Source of the DNA: a bacterium HR15
GTDB taxonomy: Bacteria > Armatimonadota > Fimbriimonadia > Fimbriimonadales > GBS-DC
DNA length: 64,000 bases
Reading direction: 5' to 3'
Assembly (NCBI GenBank): GCA_002898555.1
Contig: BEHR01000001.1
Coordinates: forward strand, 1-64,000
Notes under the pieces: generated by a model
What the model was told of the DNA's origin: nothing
The model's input: the letters and a program-made list of their open reading frames with translations, nothing else
Database searches by the model: none
Shown here: in pieces, positions 44,185-53,600 of the stretch
Layout of the letters: each line of letters opens with the position of its first letter
Numbering within the stretch: the first letter of the stretch is position 1
Translations under genes and position numbers: made by a program

Positions 44185-44258
44185 TGAAATCTGCACCTTG
44201 CTTGCCACCGCTGCTGCCACTTGGGTTCAATTTGTTTGGGTTCGTAGTGTTCCTGCAT
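44181..44258 (-). CDS. leuS-derived leader ORF (copy C)
   Basis: 25 codons: MQEHYEPKQIEPKWQQRW followed by QARCRFQ and TGA. The TGA overlaps the ATG of the endonuclease gene (ATGA), a typical arrangement for translational coupling. Confidence 0.65.
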   Translation of the reverse strand: MQEHYEPKQIEPKWQQRWQARCRFQ

Positions 44259-44276
44259 AGCGGGAATATTGTACCA
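44204..44276 (-). repeat. leuS promoter/5' copy C
   Basis: 73 bp, nearly identical to copies A and B (closer to B), with one base lost in the G-run. -10 box at 44268-44273, ATG at 44256-44258. Confidence 0.92.
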
Positions 44277-44296
44277 CAACGCCCGAGAAAGCTTCG

Positions 44297-45454
44297 CTAA
44301 CCCATTCTCAGCAGCACCTGCGCCGCAAGCATTTGCCAAAAGCGCGTCCGCTTTTTCATTTCGTCTGTGGAGTGACGATGATGCTCTTTGTACCAGCACC
44401 AGTCTCCCAAACGCCGCGGGTCATTCTTGTCCATTTCTGCCCAAGTGCCCCAGCGGTCTCGGGGAAGTGAGTAATATAACTCCTCGAGTTGTTCAGCGAT
44501 TCGCCGGATGTGTGGTCTAACATGATAATGTAACTCCTCGAGTAGTTCAGCGATTTGCCGGGTGATTCGTCTAAAATGATAAAGGTAGTACCAAAACTCG
44601 CCGTAAGACTCGAAATACCGTTCGCTTCCACCAATCGGCGGCCATGCGTAGAGTCGATTGGCCAACAGGTAGCCTTGGTACTCCGCTGGCTGGGTAGTGA
44701 TAAGCCGTTGCACATGGCGCGCCTCGATGCCGCTGAACTGCGAAAAGGCGATAAAGTTCGCGAAGCTCTCTTCGATCACGCGCCCCCACGCGGTATCGTA
44801 CACAGACTCACTGGGTGCATCCTCCGTGTCCATATAGGCGTGTCCCAGCTCGTGGTAGAGGACTTTGTCGAAGACGAGGTTCGGCTCCACACCCATGCGG
44901 TTTGCCCAGTCTATCACGCGCTCTGGGCAGATGAAGATGAGCGGCGTGTTCGCTGACCGATAGGCATCAACGGCGTCAGGTGCGGGTTGCGGTGTTCCCT
45001 GTGAGTTTATTTTAGACCACTGAGGTTTCGCGCTATGCCGCCCCAAATAAAGCCCAACGGGTGTAAATCGTATCCAGTAGGCGAAGGGGCTTGGCTCCTG
45101 CATGTCTGTAACCTCACCGCGCTGGATATCATCCCAAGCGCGCTCTATGGGGCTGATTTCTTCTTCTCTGCGGCGTTCGCGGTCGCGTTGCACCTCTTCC
45201 TGCTCCAGCGCGTCACGCAGTCGGCGTTGGACTGCGTTTTTGTTCAATCCGCGTTGCAGGGCAGGTGGGGCAACAGCGTCGATTTGCGCTTCGTTCACCA
45301 GAAACACGGGGATTTTCAGCGCCAGTTCCGCAATGCGGTCTTCCATGCGGGTATAGAGCGCTTCACGCGCGAGGTCTATCTGCTGCGCGGCGGCGGAGCC
45401 AAGGTTGTGAAACGCTATCGGTAGCGAACCCTTAATCTGTTTGCGTCGTGCCAT
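44297..45454 (-). CDS. HExxH metallopeptidase-like protein with tandem helical duplication
   Basis: 385 residues from ATG 45454 (AGGAGA upstream). HELGH at 201-205 (VLYHELGHAYMDTE) and, 23 residues on, VIEESFANF, a gluzincin-like E-E-x-x-A; this is a plausible zinc site. A long acidic/basic coiled region precedes it, and a ~60-bp duplication encodes RQIAELLEELHYH / RRIAEQLEELYYS near the C-terminus. No signal peptide. Substrate unknown. Its 3' end lies near copy C. Confidence 0.7.
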   Translation of the reverse strand: MARRKQIKGSLPIAFHNLGSAAAQQIDLAREALYTRMEDRIAELALKIPVFLVNEAQIDAVAPPALQRGLNKNAVQRRLRDALEQEEVQRDRERRREEEISPIERAWDDIQRGEVTDMQEPSPFAYWIRFTPVGLYLGRHSAKPQWSKINSQGTPQPAPDAVDAYRSANTPLIFICPERVIDWANRMGVEPNLVFDKVLYHELGHAYMDTEDAPSESVYDTAWGRVIEESFANFIAFSQFSGIEARHVQRLITTQPAEYQGYLLANRLYAWPPIGGSERYFESYGEFWYYLYHFRRITRQIAELLEELHYHVRPHIRRIAEQLEELYYSLPRDRWGTWAEMDKNDPRRLGDWCWYKEHHRHSTDEMKKRTRFWQMLAAQVLLRMG

Positions 45455-45729
45455 CGTTGACTCTCCTCTGCTCAGTGAACGGAGTATACCCAGAAGTGTT
45501 GGCAAAAGTCAAGAGGGTTTGAGGCTGTTCGAAAATTCACGCGGCTCGCTGGAGGGCGAGGCTCCCGCCGAGCCGTTAAAGAATATTGGCAGAGGTTTTT
45601 TGGGACAGGCACGGAGGTCTACCCCTACACGCCAGTAGGCTCGCCCTCCACTCCCCTCGCCCTCTGGGAGAGGGGCTGGGGGTGAGGGTTCGGCTCGCCA
45701 GGAGGCTCGCCCTCCAAATGCTTGGTGGA

Positions 45730-45765
45730 TTTTTCGAACACCCTCCACCTCCCTTGACAAATGCC
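45730..45765. repeat. 36-bp inverted repeat, left copy
   Basis: TTTTTCGAACACCCTCC...CTTGACAAATGCC; matches the reverse complement of 63771-63806 at about 33 of 36 positions. Confidence 0.8.
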
Positions 45766-45783
45766 CTCTCGATGTGCTATAAT
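45754..45783 (+). promoter_or_regulatory. Consensus promoter at the head of the surface-protein cluster
   Basis: TTGACA, 18-bp spacer ending in GATGTGC, TATAAT, then AGAG. Best promoter match in the window. Confidence 0.75.
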
Positions 45784-46012
45784 AGAGTCGGTGTTGGGGA
45801 GAAACTTGCCTTGACCGCCCGAATCCCCAACAAAATGGGTTATAATAGGGTGTAGGAACGGGAAATCTCCCTTGCCCTTTTGACAAACATTGTTGAGAGG
45901 AAACAGGGGAAAACTCCCTGAACCCTAAAAAGTCGCGGAAGAGAAACGAGCATCCGGGGAATCTGACTGCCCGTCTACCAATCAGCTTGCTTGGGCAAGG
46001 GGGATGAACCGT

Positions 46013-46873
46013 ATGGCGATCTGGCACTGTTGGGACAACGGAGTCGTACTGACCCGAGAGGAGAGCCTGCGCCTCTACCGATGGGGCGAGCCACGCCCCA
46101 TATGGACGCGCGCCTTCAAAGGCGATATTGCTGCTTTGGCGGCGACCGAGAGCGCGGTCTATGTCGCCACGGCTACGCGCCTCCACCGTTTGCCTCGTCG
46201 TGCTGCCGACCCGCCTCAAACCTTTGACCTCCCGACCCTGCGTGGACGCGCCACAGGGATGCTGGCGTCTGAGCGAGGGGGGACGACCTTTGTGCTGGTG
46301 CTGACGGAGCAGGGGGTGTTGTGGGGGGCGCACCTGCCTGAAGCGCGTTGGCAGGAGGTGCGGCTCAGTCGTTCGGCGTTGCAGCGAGGGGCGTTGTATC
46401 AGCAGCAGGTGGCGGTTTCGGACGCTGATGGCGCGGTGTTTTGTGTGGATGTGGAGCGTTTGGAGGTGCGTCGGCGTTGGTCGGGGGGGCTGGGCGGCGT
46501 TTTAGACTATGCGTGGCATCCGCAGGGGCGTTGGGTGGCAGGCGCGTGTGCGGATGGGTTGGTGAAGGTGTGGTCGCCTGAGACGGGTCAGTGTTTGCAG
46601 GCATTTGCGGCGCATCGGCTGTTTCCGTCGTGTGTGGCGTGTCATCCAGATGGGAGCCAGTTGGTGTCGTATGGGGGTGATGGTTTGCTGTTTCTGTACG
46701 ATTTAGGTTTGGGGCGTGCGTTGTTGGATCGTCCGTTGGTGGTGCCACGAGAGGTAGCGCAGGGATTAGGTTTGCGTTGGGCGTTGCCCACGCAGTTGTG
46801 GTTGTTCACAGGGAGCGCGTTTGTGGGGTGCCAGTTGCCCGCAGGGCGTTGGCGCACGCAGGCGTTGCAATAG
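46013..46873 (+). CDS. WD40/beta-propeller protein, cytoplasmic
   Basis: 286 residues; ATG 46013 fits better with GGGGG upstream than ATG 46004. Repeats of the WD type: AHRLFPSCVACHPDGSQLVS, YGGDGLLFLYDLG, AWHPQGRWVAGACADGLVKVWS. No signal peptide. WD40-type propellers serve as protein scaffolds. Base use changes sharply toward G+T on the coding strand from ~46,300. It precedes the giant interrupted propeller gene. Confidence 0.75.
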   Translation: MAIWHCWDNGVVLTREESLRLYRWGEPRPIWTRAFKGDIAALAATESAVYVATATRLHRLPRRAADPPQTFDLPTLRGRATGMLASERGGTTFVLVLTEQGVLWGAHLPEARWQEVRLSRSALQRGALYQQQVAVSDADGAVFCVDVERLEVRRRWSGGLGGVLDYAWHPQGRWVAGACADGLVKVWSPETGQCLQAFAAHRLFPSCVACHPDGSQLVSYGGDGLLFLYDLGLGRALLDRPLVVPREVAQGLGLRWALPTQLWLFTGSAFVGCQLPAGRWRTQALQ

Positions 46874-46896
46874 ACGATCGAAGGAGGCAGATGATG

Positions 46897-48576
46897 ATGA
46901 GGAATAGGCAGAGTTGGTTAGAGCGTTTAGGGCTGATAGGGTTCAGCCTGTGGCTGCTGTGGAGCGTGTGCGGGGCACAGAACCCGCCGTATCGTCCGAA
47001 CCTGATGTGGCACATTGCTGCGGGCTATGGACAGTATCCGACCTCGTTTACCGAAGATGGCGAATATCTGCTGACGCAGCAGGTGAACGCTTCGTATGGA
47101 CTGGTACAAGTGTATCAGGTGTCGGCGTTGTTGAACCCGAGTACGCCGCTTGGGCACGCATTGGTCAGCTATGACTATAGTACCTTTCATACTTCTTTTA
47201 CCGACCGCGACGAGACGGGGAAGGAGTATGTCGTCGGGTTTTCTGGGAGCACGGTTCGAATGTGGCGTTGGGTGCGTGACCCGTTGGCGTTTCGGGGCGG
47301 GTATCTGGAAGCGCCCAAACAGTGGGGTATCTCGGGTTGGGTCTCTACCTTTACCCAACGTATTAATGTTTATCCCGTCGCGATGGTGTTGCGTGGAGAA
47401 CGAACGGATCGGCGTTATAATCGCTTGGCGGTTTCGGGCGATGGGAACGGCAACCTGCGGATTGTGTTGTTGGACTACAACGCGACGGTTCAGACCCCGG
47501 TGGTGGTTTCTGGGGCGCACGGTGGTGCGATTACCGCGTTGACCTATGACCCGCAAAATCGTCTGTTGATTACGGGCGGTCGGGATGGCTTGATACGCGT
47601 GTGGCAGGTGGCGTTAGCAGCGGACGGCACGCCGAGTCTGACGCCTGTACAGACGATAGCAGCGCACTGGTCGGATGTGGTGTCGTTGGCGTTGGCACAG
47701 GTGGGGAACACGCGCTACTTGGTCTCGATGTCGCTGAACCAGGAGTTAGCGGGATGGAGTTGGCCGAACCCTTCGCCAACCCCCCTCTGGCATCGGGTGG
47801 TTGAATCGGGCGGTGCGTGGGGCGATGTCGGTGAGGTTCGCCAATTTCTCCACAACGGAACACCCTATGGCGACTGGGAGTGGGTCATTTTGGAGTGGCT
47901 TAGACCGATTTACTTTGACGCTGCAGGCTTATCGGGCACGATATGGCTCATTGATCCCGCCACAGGGAAGGATGTTTATCGGTATATCGGGGTCGGCATT
48001 AACTATGCCCGATTCTATCGTGCGATGATTGTTTCGCCTCCCATCAGCGGGGTGCGGTATCTGGTAGGAATGATTAACCAAAGCTGGTCTGATAGAGGTG
48101 TAGCCGCGCCTGGTTCAGGTGGTCTCTGGCGTATTCAGAACTTGGCACGGGTGCAGCAGATGGCGACCGCGTCTGCTTCAGTGACGGCGATGGACAGCCT
48201 CTCCAGCGGAGGCGTGCGCTACTTAGCCGTCGGCTATGCCAACGGCGAGCTGCGTGTGTACCGCAACACGGGCAGCGGCTGGAACCCGTGGGACAGTTCC
48301 ACCACGCTGCATCCCAACAAGCAGATTGTGGGCGTGCGTTTGATCAGCCAAAGCGGCGGCATCTTTACCCTCTCGGCAGATGTAGAGGGGGCTTTGGCGG
48401 TGGCGCAGCACACGGGCAGCGTGACGCCGAAGCTCAGCACAAGTTCGGGGCTGACGGCGGCTCAGGCATTAGCGTTGGGTTCGGATTCGACCAGCGCGTT
48501 GGTGGCGGTGGCGGGTCAGAAGGATGGCGTGCCGCGGGTGGAGGTGCTGCGCCTAGTGGCACAACGCCGAGCCTGA
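46897..48576 (+). CDS. N-terminal fragment of an interrupted giant propeller protein
   Basis: Signal peptide (LGLIGFSLWLLWSVCGAQ) and WD40-like repeats (HGGAITALTYDPQNRLLITGGRDGLIRVW; AHWSDVVSLALAQ). AGGAGGCAG lies 9 nt before ATG 46897 (ATGs at 46891 and 46894 are alternatives). The frame ends QRRA-stop at 48576, but a neighbouring frame continues with the same protein: frame 2 gives APSGTTPSLSGLAGFDVSG. A single indel near 48,545-48,565 would join them. Confidence 0.75.
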   Translation: MRNRQSWLERLGLIGFSLWLLWSVCGAQNPPYRPNLMWHIAAGYGQYPTSFTEDGEYLLTQQVNASYGLVQVYQVSALLNPSTPLGHALVSYDYSTFHTSFTDRDETGKEYVVGFSGSTVRMWRWVRDPLAFRGGYLEAPKQWGISGWVSTFTQRINVYPVAMVLRGERTDRRYNRLAVSGDGNGNLRIVLLDYNATVQTPVVVSGAHGGAITALTYDPQNRLLITGGRDGLIRVWQVALAADGTPSLTPVQTIAAHWSDVVSLALAQVGNTRYLVSMSLNQELAGWSWPNPSPTPLWHRVVESGGAWGDVGEVRQFLHNGTPYGDWEWVILEWLRPIYFDAAGLSGTIWLIDPATGKDVYRYIGVGINYARFYRAMIVSPPISGVRYLVGMINQSWSDRGVAAPGSGGLWRIQNLARVQQMATASASVTAMDSLSSGGVRYLAVGYANGELRVYRNTGSGWNPWDSSTTLHPNKQIVGVRLISQSGGIFTLSADVEGALAVAQHTGSVTPKLSTSSGLTAAQALALGSDSTSALVAVAGQKDGVPRVEVLRLVAQRRA

Positions 48577-48899
48577 GCGGGTTGGCAGGGTTTGATGTGT
48601 CGGGCGAGGTGGGGCCTGCGGTGGATGTGGCGTTTGTGCAGGCGGGCAGCGCCGATGTGGTGGTGAGCACGGGCACGCGCGTCTCGCGCTGGAACTTTGC
48701 CAGCAACGCTTACTCGCGCGCCCTCAACTTCGGAGGCAGTTCCCCACTCCGATACGCCTCTATCCGCGTGGCAGGGAACGCACTGTGGTAGGGCACTGAC
48801 AGTCTGTTTGGTCCCCGTGCGGACGATGTCAACACCGGCAGCGGGCTTTGGGGCGCAACAGATGACATCTACGATTCTGCCGCGCTTCCAGTACTGGCG
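48577..48899 (+). pseudogene. Middle fragment with internal amber stop
   Basis: The second frame runs from the indel to TAG at 48789-48791 (...RVAGNALW-stop) and then continues in the same frame (GTDSLFGPRADDVNT...) into the fragment at 48900. TGG to TAG would explain the stop. Confidence 0.7.
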
Positions 48900-50534
48900 T
48901 TGAGTAGCGACCAAGCGGTGTGGGGGCTGGCGTATCGGAGCTACAGTCAGGATGATTCCTACTGGCTGGCGCGTGGACGCGGGCTGACCCGTCCGTCGGT
49001 CGCCTCGAATGTGGTGGGCGAAGGATGGCAGGTTGCCCTGCCCGAAGCAGCGAGCGCGATTGCCCGCGACCCTGCCAATCCCGACCTGTTCTATGTGGGC
49101 TGTTTGGACGGCTCGGTGCAACAAGTGTTGCTGCCCGACTTCACACCGATGGTGTTGATGGGGCATGCGGGGCTCAGCGGCACGCTGTTTGAAGTAGTGC
49201 AGAACCGCATCGCGACCTTTTTGACGAGCTATGGACCGGCGTTTCGCTGGTTCTATGATAGCGGCGTGGGTATTCGGCGTGCCGCGGTTGTGAACTTGAG
49301 CAACGGGCAAGTGGCGTCCAGCGCGATCCAGTGTAATGCGGATGGGTCCACAGGGTGCAATCCGTATGATGTGGGTATCAACGCGCTGATGCGTTTGTCG
49401 CCCTCGGGGAATGTGCTGTACGGCTATGAGGTGGGGAACAATCGCCTCACAGGCTGGAACGGCACGACGATGGCGCCGCTGTTCAACACCACGAGTTTCG
49501 GCTTGCACTGGTGGCCGGTCGGGTTGGATGATACACGCGTGGCGTTGCTGTATAACGAGGCGCGTGGCTCGTATCAGTTGGGGAGCCCGCCCGTGACCTA
49601 CTATCGGTATCGTCCTGTGATACGAGTCATCAAGTGGACGCCGACGCTGACGACGGAGGCGGTGCGTCCGCTGGATGAGAACACCGAGATGGGGTTCATT
49701 ATGCAGGATCCCAACCAGCATCCGAACTATCTTCAGGGGATGCGTTGGGATATGAACGCGACGCGTCGGGTAGCGGCGGTTTATGGAGCGCACTTTTACG
49801 ACCCGAACACGCCGAACGCCTATGAGCGGCGCATCTTGATTTTGCATCGCCCGAACCCGAATGATTGGAGCACTTGGGTGGTGCGCGAGGTGCTGCGTCA
49901 GGGCGTCGATTTTCCAGGTCTGGTCTATCCCACTATGGTCGTTTTTCACCCAAATGCGCCTGGGGTGCTGTATGTGGGCTTGAGCAACGGGCGGTTGCGG
50001 ATTTATCGTTTAGACGCGAACGGCAACTTGCTCAATCGGACGAACCCCGACGAGTTAGTGCCGACGCTGGGCACTTTAGGTCCTGTGTCGGCGATGGATG
50101 TGGGCAACTATGTGCTGAACGGGCTGAACTACACGGCGATTGTGTTTGGCGGTCCGGAGGGCTTATCGGTCTGGGTGGGCTTTGTGTGCCAGCCGGGCTG
50201 GCTGAACGAGGTGCATTTTTACAAGACCGATATTGCCTTTTTCCCGTCGGCAGGGATGGGGTATGTGCAAGTGGAGCAGCCCGATCCGAGCCAGCCGCCG
50301 TTTCTGGTGTACAGTAATGGGCTGGTGATGTCGGCGGCGCGCTTGGACAACCTGCCTGAGTTGCCCTGTCCGGAGGATGTGAACCGAGATGGTGTGGTCG
50401 ACGACGCGGATGTTTTGGAGGTGCTGTTTGCGTTTGGCGGGGAGGGGTATCGCCCTGCTGATGTGAACTGCGACGGTGTCGTGGACGATGCGGACCTGTT
50501 GCAGGTGCTGTTTGCCTTTGGGCAGCAGTGTTAG
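48900..50534 (+). CDS. C-terminal fragment of the interrupted giant propeller protein with dockerin-like tail
   Basis: 544 residues starting at a TTG inside the former reading frame. Propeller-like (RLSPSGNVLYGYEVG; GNGRL...). The C-terminus carries the dockerin-like pair VNRDGVVDDADVLEVLF and VNCDGVVDDADLLQVLFAFGQQC. Together with the N-terminal and middle fragments it would be about 1,210 residues, close to the paralogue at 50,611. Confidence 0.75.
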   Translation: MSSDQAVWGLAYRSYSQDDSYWLARGRGLTRPSVASNVVGEGWQVALPEAASAIARDPANPDLFYVGCLDGSVQQVLLPDFTPMVLMGHAGLSGTLFEVVQNRIATFLTSYGPAFRWFYDSGVGIRRAAVVNLSNGQVASSAIQCNADGSTGCNPYDVGINALMRLSPSGNVLYGYEVGNNRLTGWNGTTMAPLFNTTSFGLHWWPVGLDDTRVALLYNEARGSYQLGSPPVTYYRYRPVIRVIKWTPTLTTEAVRPLDENTEMGFIMQDPNQHPNYLQGMRWDMNATRRVAAVYGAHFYDPNTPNAYERRILILHRPNPNDWSTWVVREVLRQGVDFPGLVYPTMVVFHPNAPGVLYVGLSNGRLRIYRLDANGNLLNRTNPDELVPTLGTLGPVSAMDVGNYVLNGLNYTAIVFGGPEGLSVWVGFVCQPGWLNEVHFYKTDIAFFPSAGMGYVQVEQPDPSQPPFLVYSNGLVMSAARLDNLPELPCPEDVNRDGVVDDADVLEVLFAFGGEGYRPADVNCDGVVDDADLLQVLFAFGQQC

Positions 50535-50541
50535 TGTGATT

Positions 50542-50578
50542 GCGGAGCGGCGGGTGTTTTTTGCCCGTTCCGCTCCGC
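50542..50578 (+). terminator. Hairpin terminator after the broken gene
   Basis: GCGGAGCGG ... CCGCTCCGC, 9-bp stem with an inner CGGG/CCCG pair and a T-rich loop. Confidence 0.6.
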
Positions 50579-50610
50579 GAGAACTTTCATCATAGAGGAG
50601 GCAGATGACG

Positions 50611-53600
50611 ATGAAACGGCTGAGTTGGCTGATAGGGGTAAGCATAGGCGCGCTGATGAACATATGGGCGCAGAGTGATGTTTCGCTGCGCGGGCGTATC
50701 GTGTCGAACCTGACGCATCAGAGGGTGTCAGGCTATTGCGGCGTTGAGTTCGGTTTGGCGCCTGCACCGGGGGCTGACCCGCAGGTTGTGGTGTGCTTTG
50801 GGGAGCAGGGCGGCGCCAGTTTTTATGCGTATGTGCCTGGCAGTGGCACGGTGTCTCGGATCGGTCGGCTGCAATTAGGCGTGAATATTGTGGATGTGGA
50901 TGTGGCGTCGGGTGCGTCCAATCAGGAGGCGTACTTGGCGTGGACACGCAGCGATGGCGGTGTGTATTTGGTGCGTTATACGCACGGGAGCAGCGCGTCG
51001 GCGGTGGTGGCGCCGTATGGGTTGGCGTCGTTGAGCGCTTCACGGACGCAGATAGAGCGTTTAGCGTCTGGGAGCTATTTGGTGGTGGTGGGCACATCGG
51101 CGGGTCGTTTGCGTGCGTATGTATGGACGCCGGGGTCGCCTGCTGCGGAGCCGAATAGTTCGCTGAGTTTAGGCACGGCTGCGGTGGATGTGCCGCTGTT
51201 TTCTGGGGCGGTGCGCGCGGTGCGTGCGTGGACGGTGTCGGGCGTGACCTATGTGGCAGCGGGCGGATACGATGGGATAGTGTATCTGCTGCGCTGGGAT
51301 GGCACGGGTCTGGTGCAGGTGGGGAAAGCGATGTACCATCCTGCGCCGATAGCGGAGATAGTGGTGAACGGCTCGCGTTTGGTGGTGGGCTGCACGAATG
51401 GTCAAGTATATGTGTGGAACTACACGAGCAGTAGTGTGGTGCATCATTTGACGCTGAAGGAGCCGTGGTCGCCGTTGGATGCCCACAGTTTGTGTGCGTT
51501 GCCAAATGATCGGGTCGCGGTGGCGACTGCGTTTGTGCGGGTGTATTCGCTGGCGAACGGTGCGCAGGTCGGCGAATACGGCGGCGCACTCTGGGGCGCT
51601 TTCCTAAACGATTTCTATTGGTATGGTTGGCAATTCTCGGCTTATCTGTGGCAGCCCTACTTTTATCGTTTAGAGCGTGTGCGGGTGCTGCCTGCACTGA
51701 GTTCCAATCAGGATTACTTCGTGATGACCGCTTTACAGAGTGGAGGCAGTGGCAGTATCTCTACCCAGCCGCGCACGGCGTTTTTGCAGCCGCCGAGCGG
51801 GTTGAGTTATCAGGTGGTTTCGGGCACGCATCCGGTGTACGCGCTGACCTATGCTGGCAACGGCGTGGTGTCGGGTCGGGCGAACGGGGCATTACAGGCG
51901 CCGTGGGGCAGTCGTACCGTGAACGAGCCTGTGTTTGCTCTGGAGAGCTTCACTTCGGGCACGACCAGTTGGGTGCTGGGCAGTTATGGCGTGGGGCGTC
52001 TGTTCGCGTGGTCGAGTGCTGGCGCGTTTGTGGCGGATGTGTTGCCTGCGCCGAGCAGCCCGCGGATTGTGTATCAAGTGCGGGTGGTGTCGGTGTCGGG
52101 CGGTCAGGTGACCTTTGTGACGAGCGGCGGCGACGGTTCGGTGGAGTTGTGGCAGTGGACGATTGGCAGCACGACGCCTGCCACGCGCCTGTCCAATCAG
52201 AGTGTTCCGCGTCCGCTGCATTCGTTGTCGGTGAACGCGGATCGTTCGGAGGTTGCGGTCGCCTCGTCGCTTCTTCATGCAGGCGGCGCGTGGCGTTTGT
52301 CGCTGGGCGGGACGAGTTTAGGCGCGCCCGCCGCTTTTCCGAGCAGCATTCCTGGCTGGAATTCCAGTATTGCTCCATTCTTTGCGAACTATGTGGCGTA
52401 CCATCCAACCGACCCGAACCTGCTGGCGTGGAGTGCGCAGTATGGTCATATTTGGCTCTACAATCGCGCGACCAACATCTATCGCCTCGTTCAAGGAGGG
52501 CAGATCGGGCGATGGTGGACCTATTACGGGTACCAGTTAGCAGAGCCTCTGCTTTTGGCGTGGCGGGGTTCGGATACGCTGGTGGGCGCGTATGCTCATA
52601 ACGGTTATGTGGGAGTCTGGTGGACAGGCGCGGACACCGTGACGAACTCCAAAGCGCCCGATGGCACCACCGACAACCCCATTCGGGGTGGCTTTGACCG
52701 CGCGTTTCAAGATGTGTACGAGCCGCATCGGGATCGGGTTTACGCGCTGCTGGTCGCGCCGAACGGGGATTTCGTGTCGGGTAGCGCGGACGGGCGTGTG
52801 GTGCGCTGGAGTCGTTCGGGGCAGCCTGTGGCAACCACTTACCACCTGAGTTATTTGAGTTCGGTGGACTTTTCACCGTTGACGGGTCAGCTGGTGCATC
52901 CCAGCCGAGTATTTCTGACCGATACGCAGCACGCGCTGTTGTGGAGCAACTTGCTTGGCAGTGCTGCGGTATTGGCGTTGAATGTGCCGGGTGGCTCCAG
53001 CACGATACAGGCGCGGACGCTGAGCGCAACGACGGCGGATGTCACCAGTAGCGATGTCGCAATCCGATATCTCGTTGGTGGTCAAGATCCTGATTACCCC
53101 CTATACAATTCTGACCCAAGCATCTATGTTCGTTTTGAAGCTTCGGAGGATGGGAGTTGGGTGATGCTGAACTGGCCGACCATTCGTGTTCAGATTAGTT
53201 CCAACCCCCCTCAGTACGAGCGTCGTGCGCGGGTTCATCTGATCCCCCACACCCGCCTGTCGCAGTTGGCGACTGCCAGCGCGGACTTTTACAGAGTGGT
53301 GTTTCCCGACAGCACAGCCGCTGCCTACACGAACCACGCGCTCTCACCGGGCGGGGTGCGCGTAGCCATTTGCGATGTGGGGCAGCCGATACGAGTGTAC
53401 GACCGTTCGGGGAGCAGTTGGAACCTCAGCACGCCGACCAGCACCATCGCCGTGACCTTACCGCAGGTCGCCTATCTGAAGTTTTTGGCGGACGATGTGT
53501 TGGCGGTGGCGTACCCGGCGGGAACCCCCTCCCAGTTGCGGATAGATGTGTACCAGTTATCGGGTACGACTTGGACGCTGCGCCAGACGCTGGACACGAA

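Larger units (their letters stand above)
38659..44276 (-). mobile_element. Restriction-modification island made of two cassettes behind leuS 5' copies
   Basis: Order in the transcription direction: copy C, frameshifted endonuclease, methyltransferase, copy B, TaqI-type methyltransferase, TaqI-type endonuclease, copy A, leuS. Every boundary is a leuS copy; methyltransferase 2 ends exactly at copy B. No recombinase is visible. Matches the idea of insertion with long target duplication reported for some R-M genes. Confidence 0.6.
45455..46003. other. Intergenic region with promoter and repeat elements
   Basis: 549 bp without a supported gene. It contains copies of GGAGGGCGAG/CTCGCCCTCC, a palindromic element (CCCTCTGGGAGAGGG...GGTGAGGG) around 45,650-45,690, the left inverted repeat at 45730-45765, a strong promoter at 45754-45783 and a second TATAAT around 45,842. 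A transcribed leader of about 200 nt would precede the WD40-type gene; nothing recognisable in it as a riboswitch. Confidence 0.5.
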
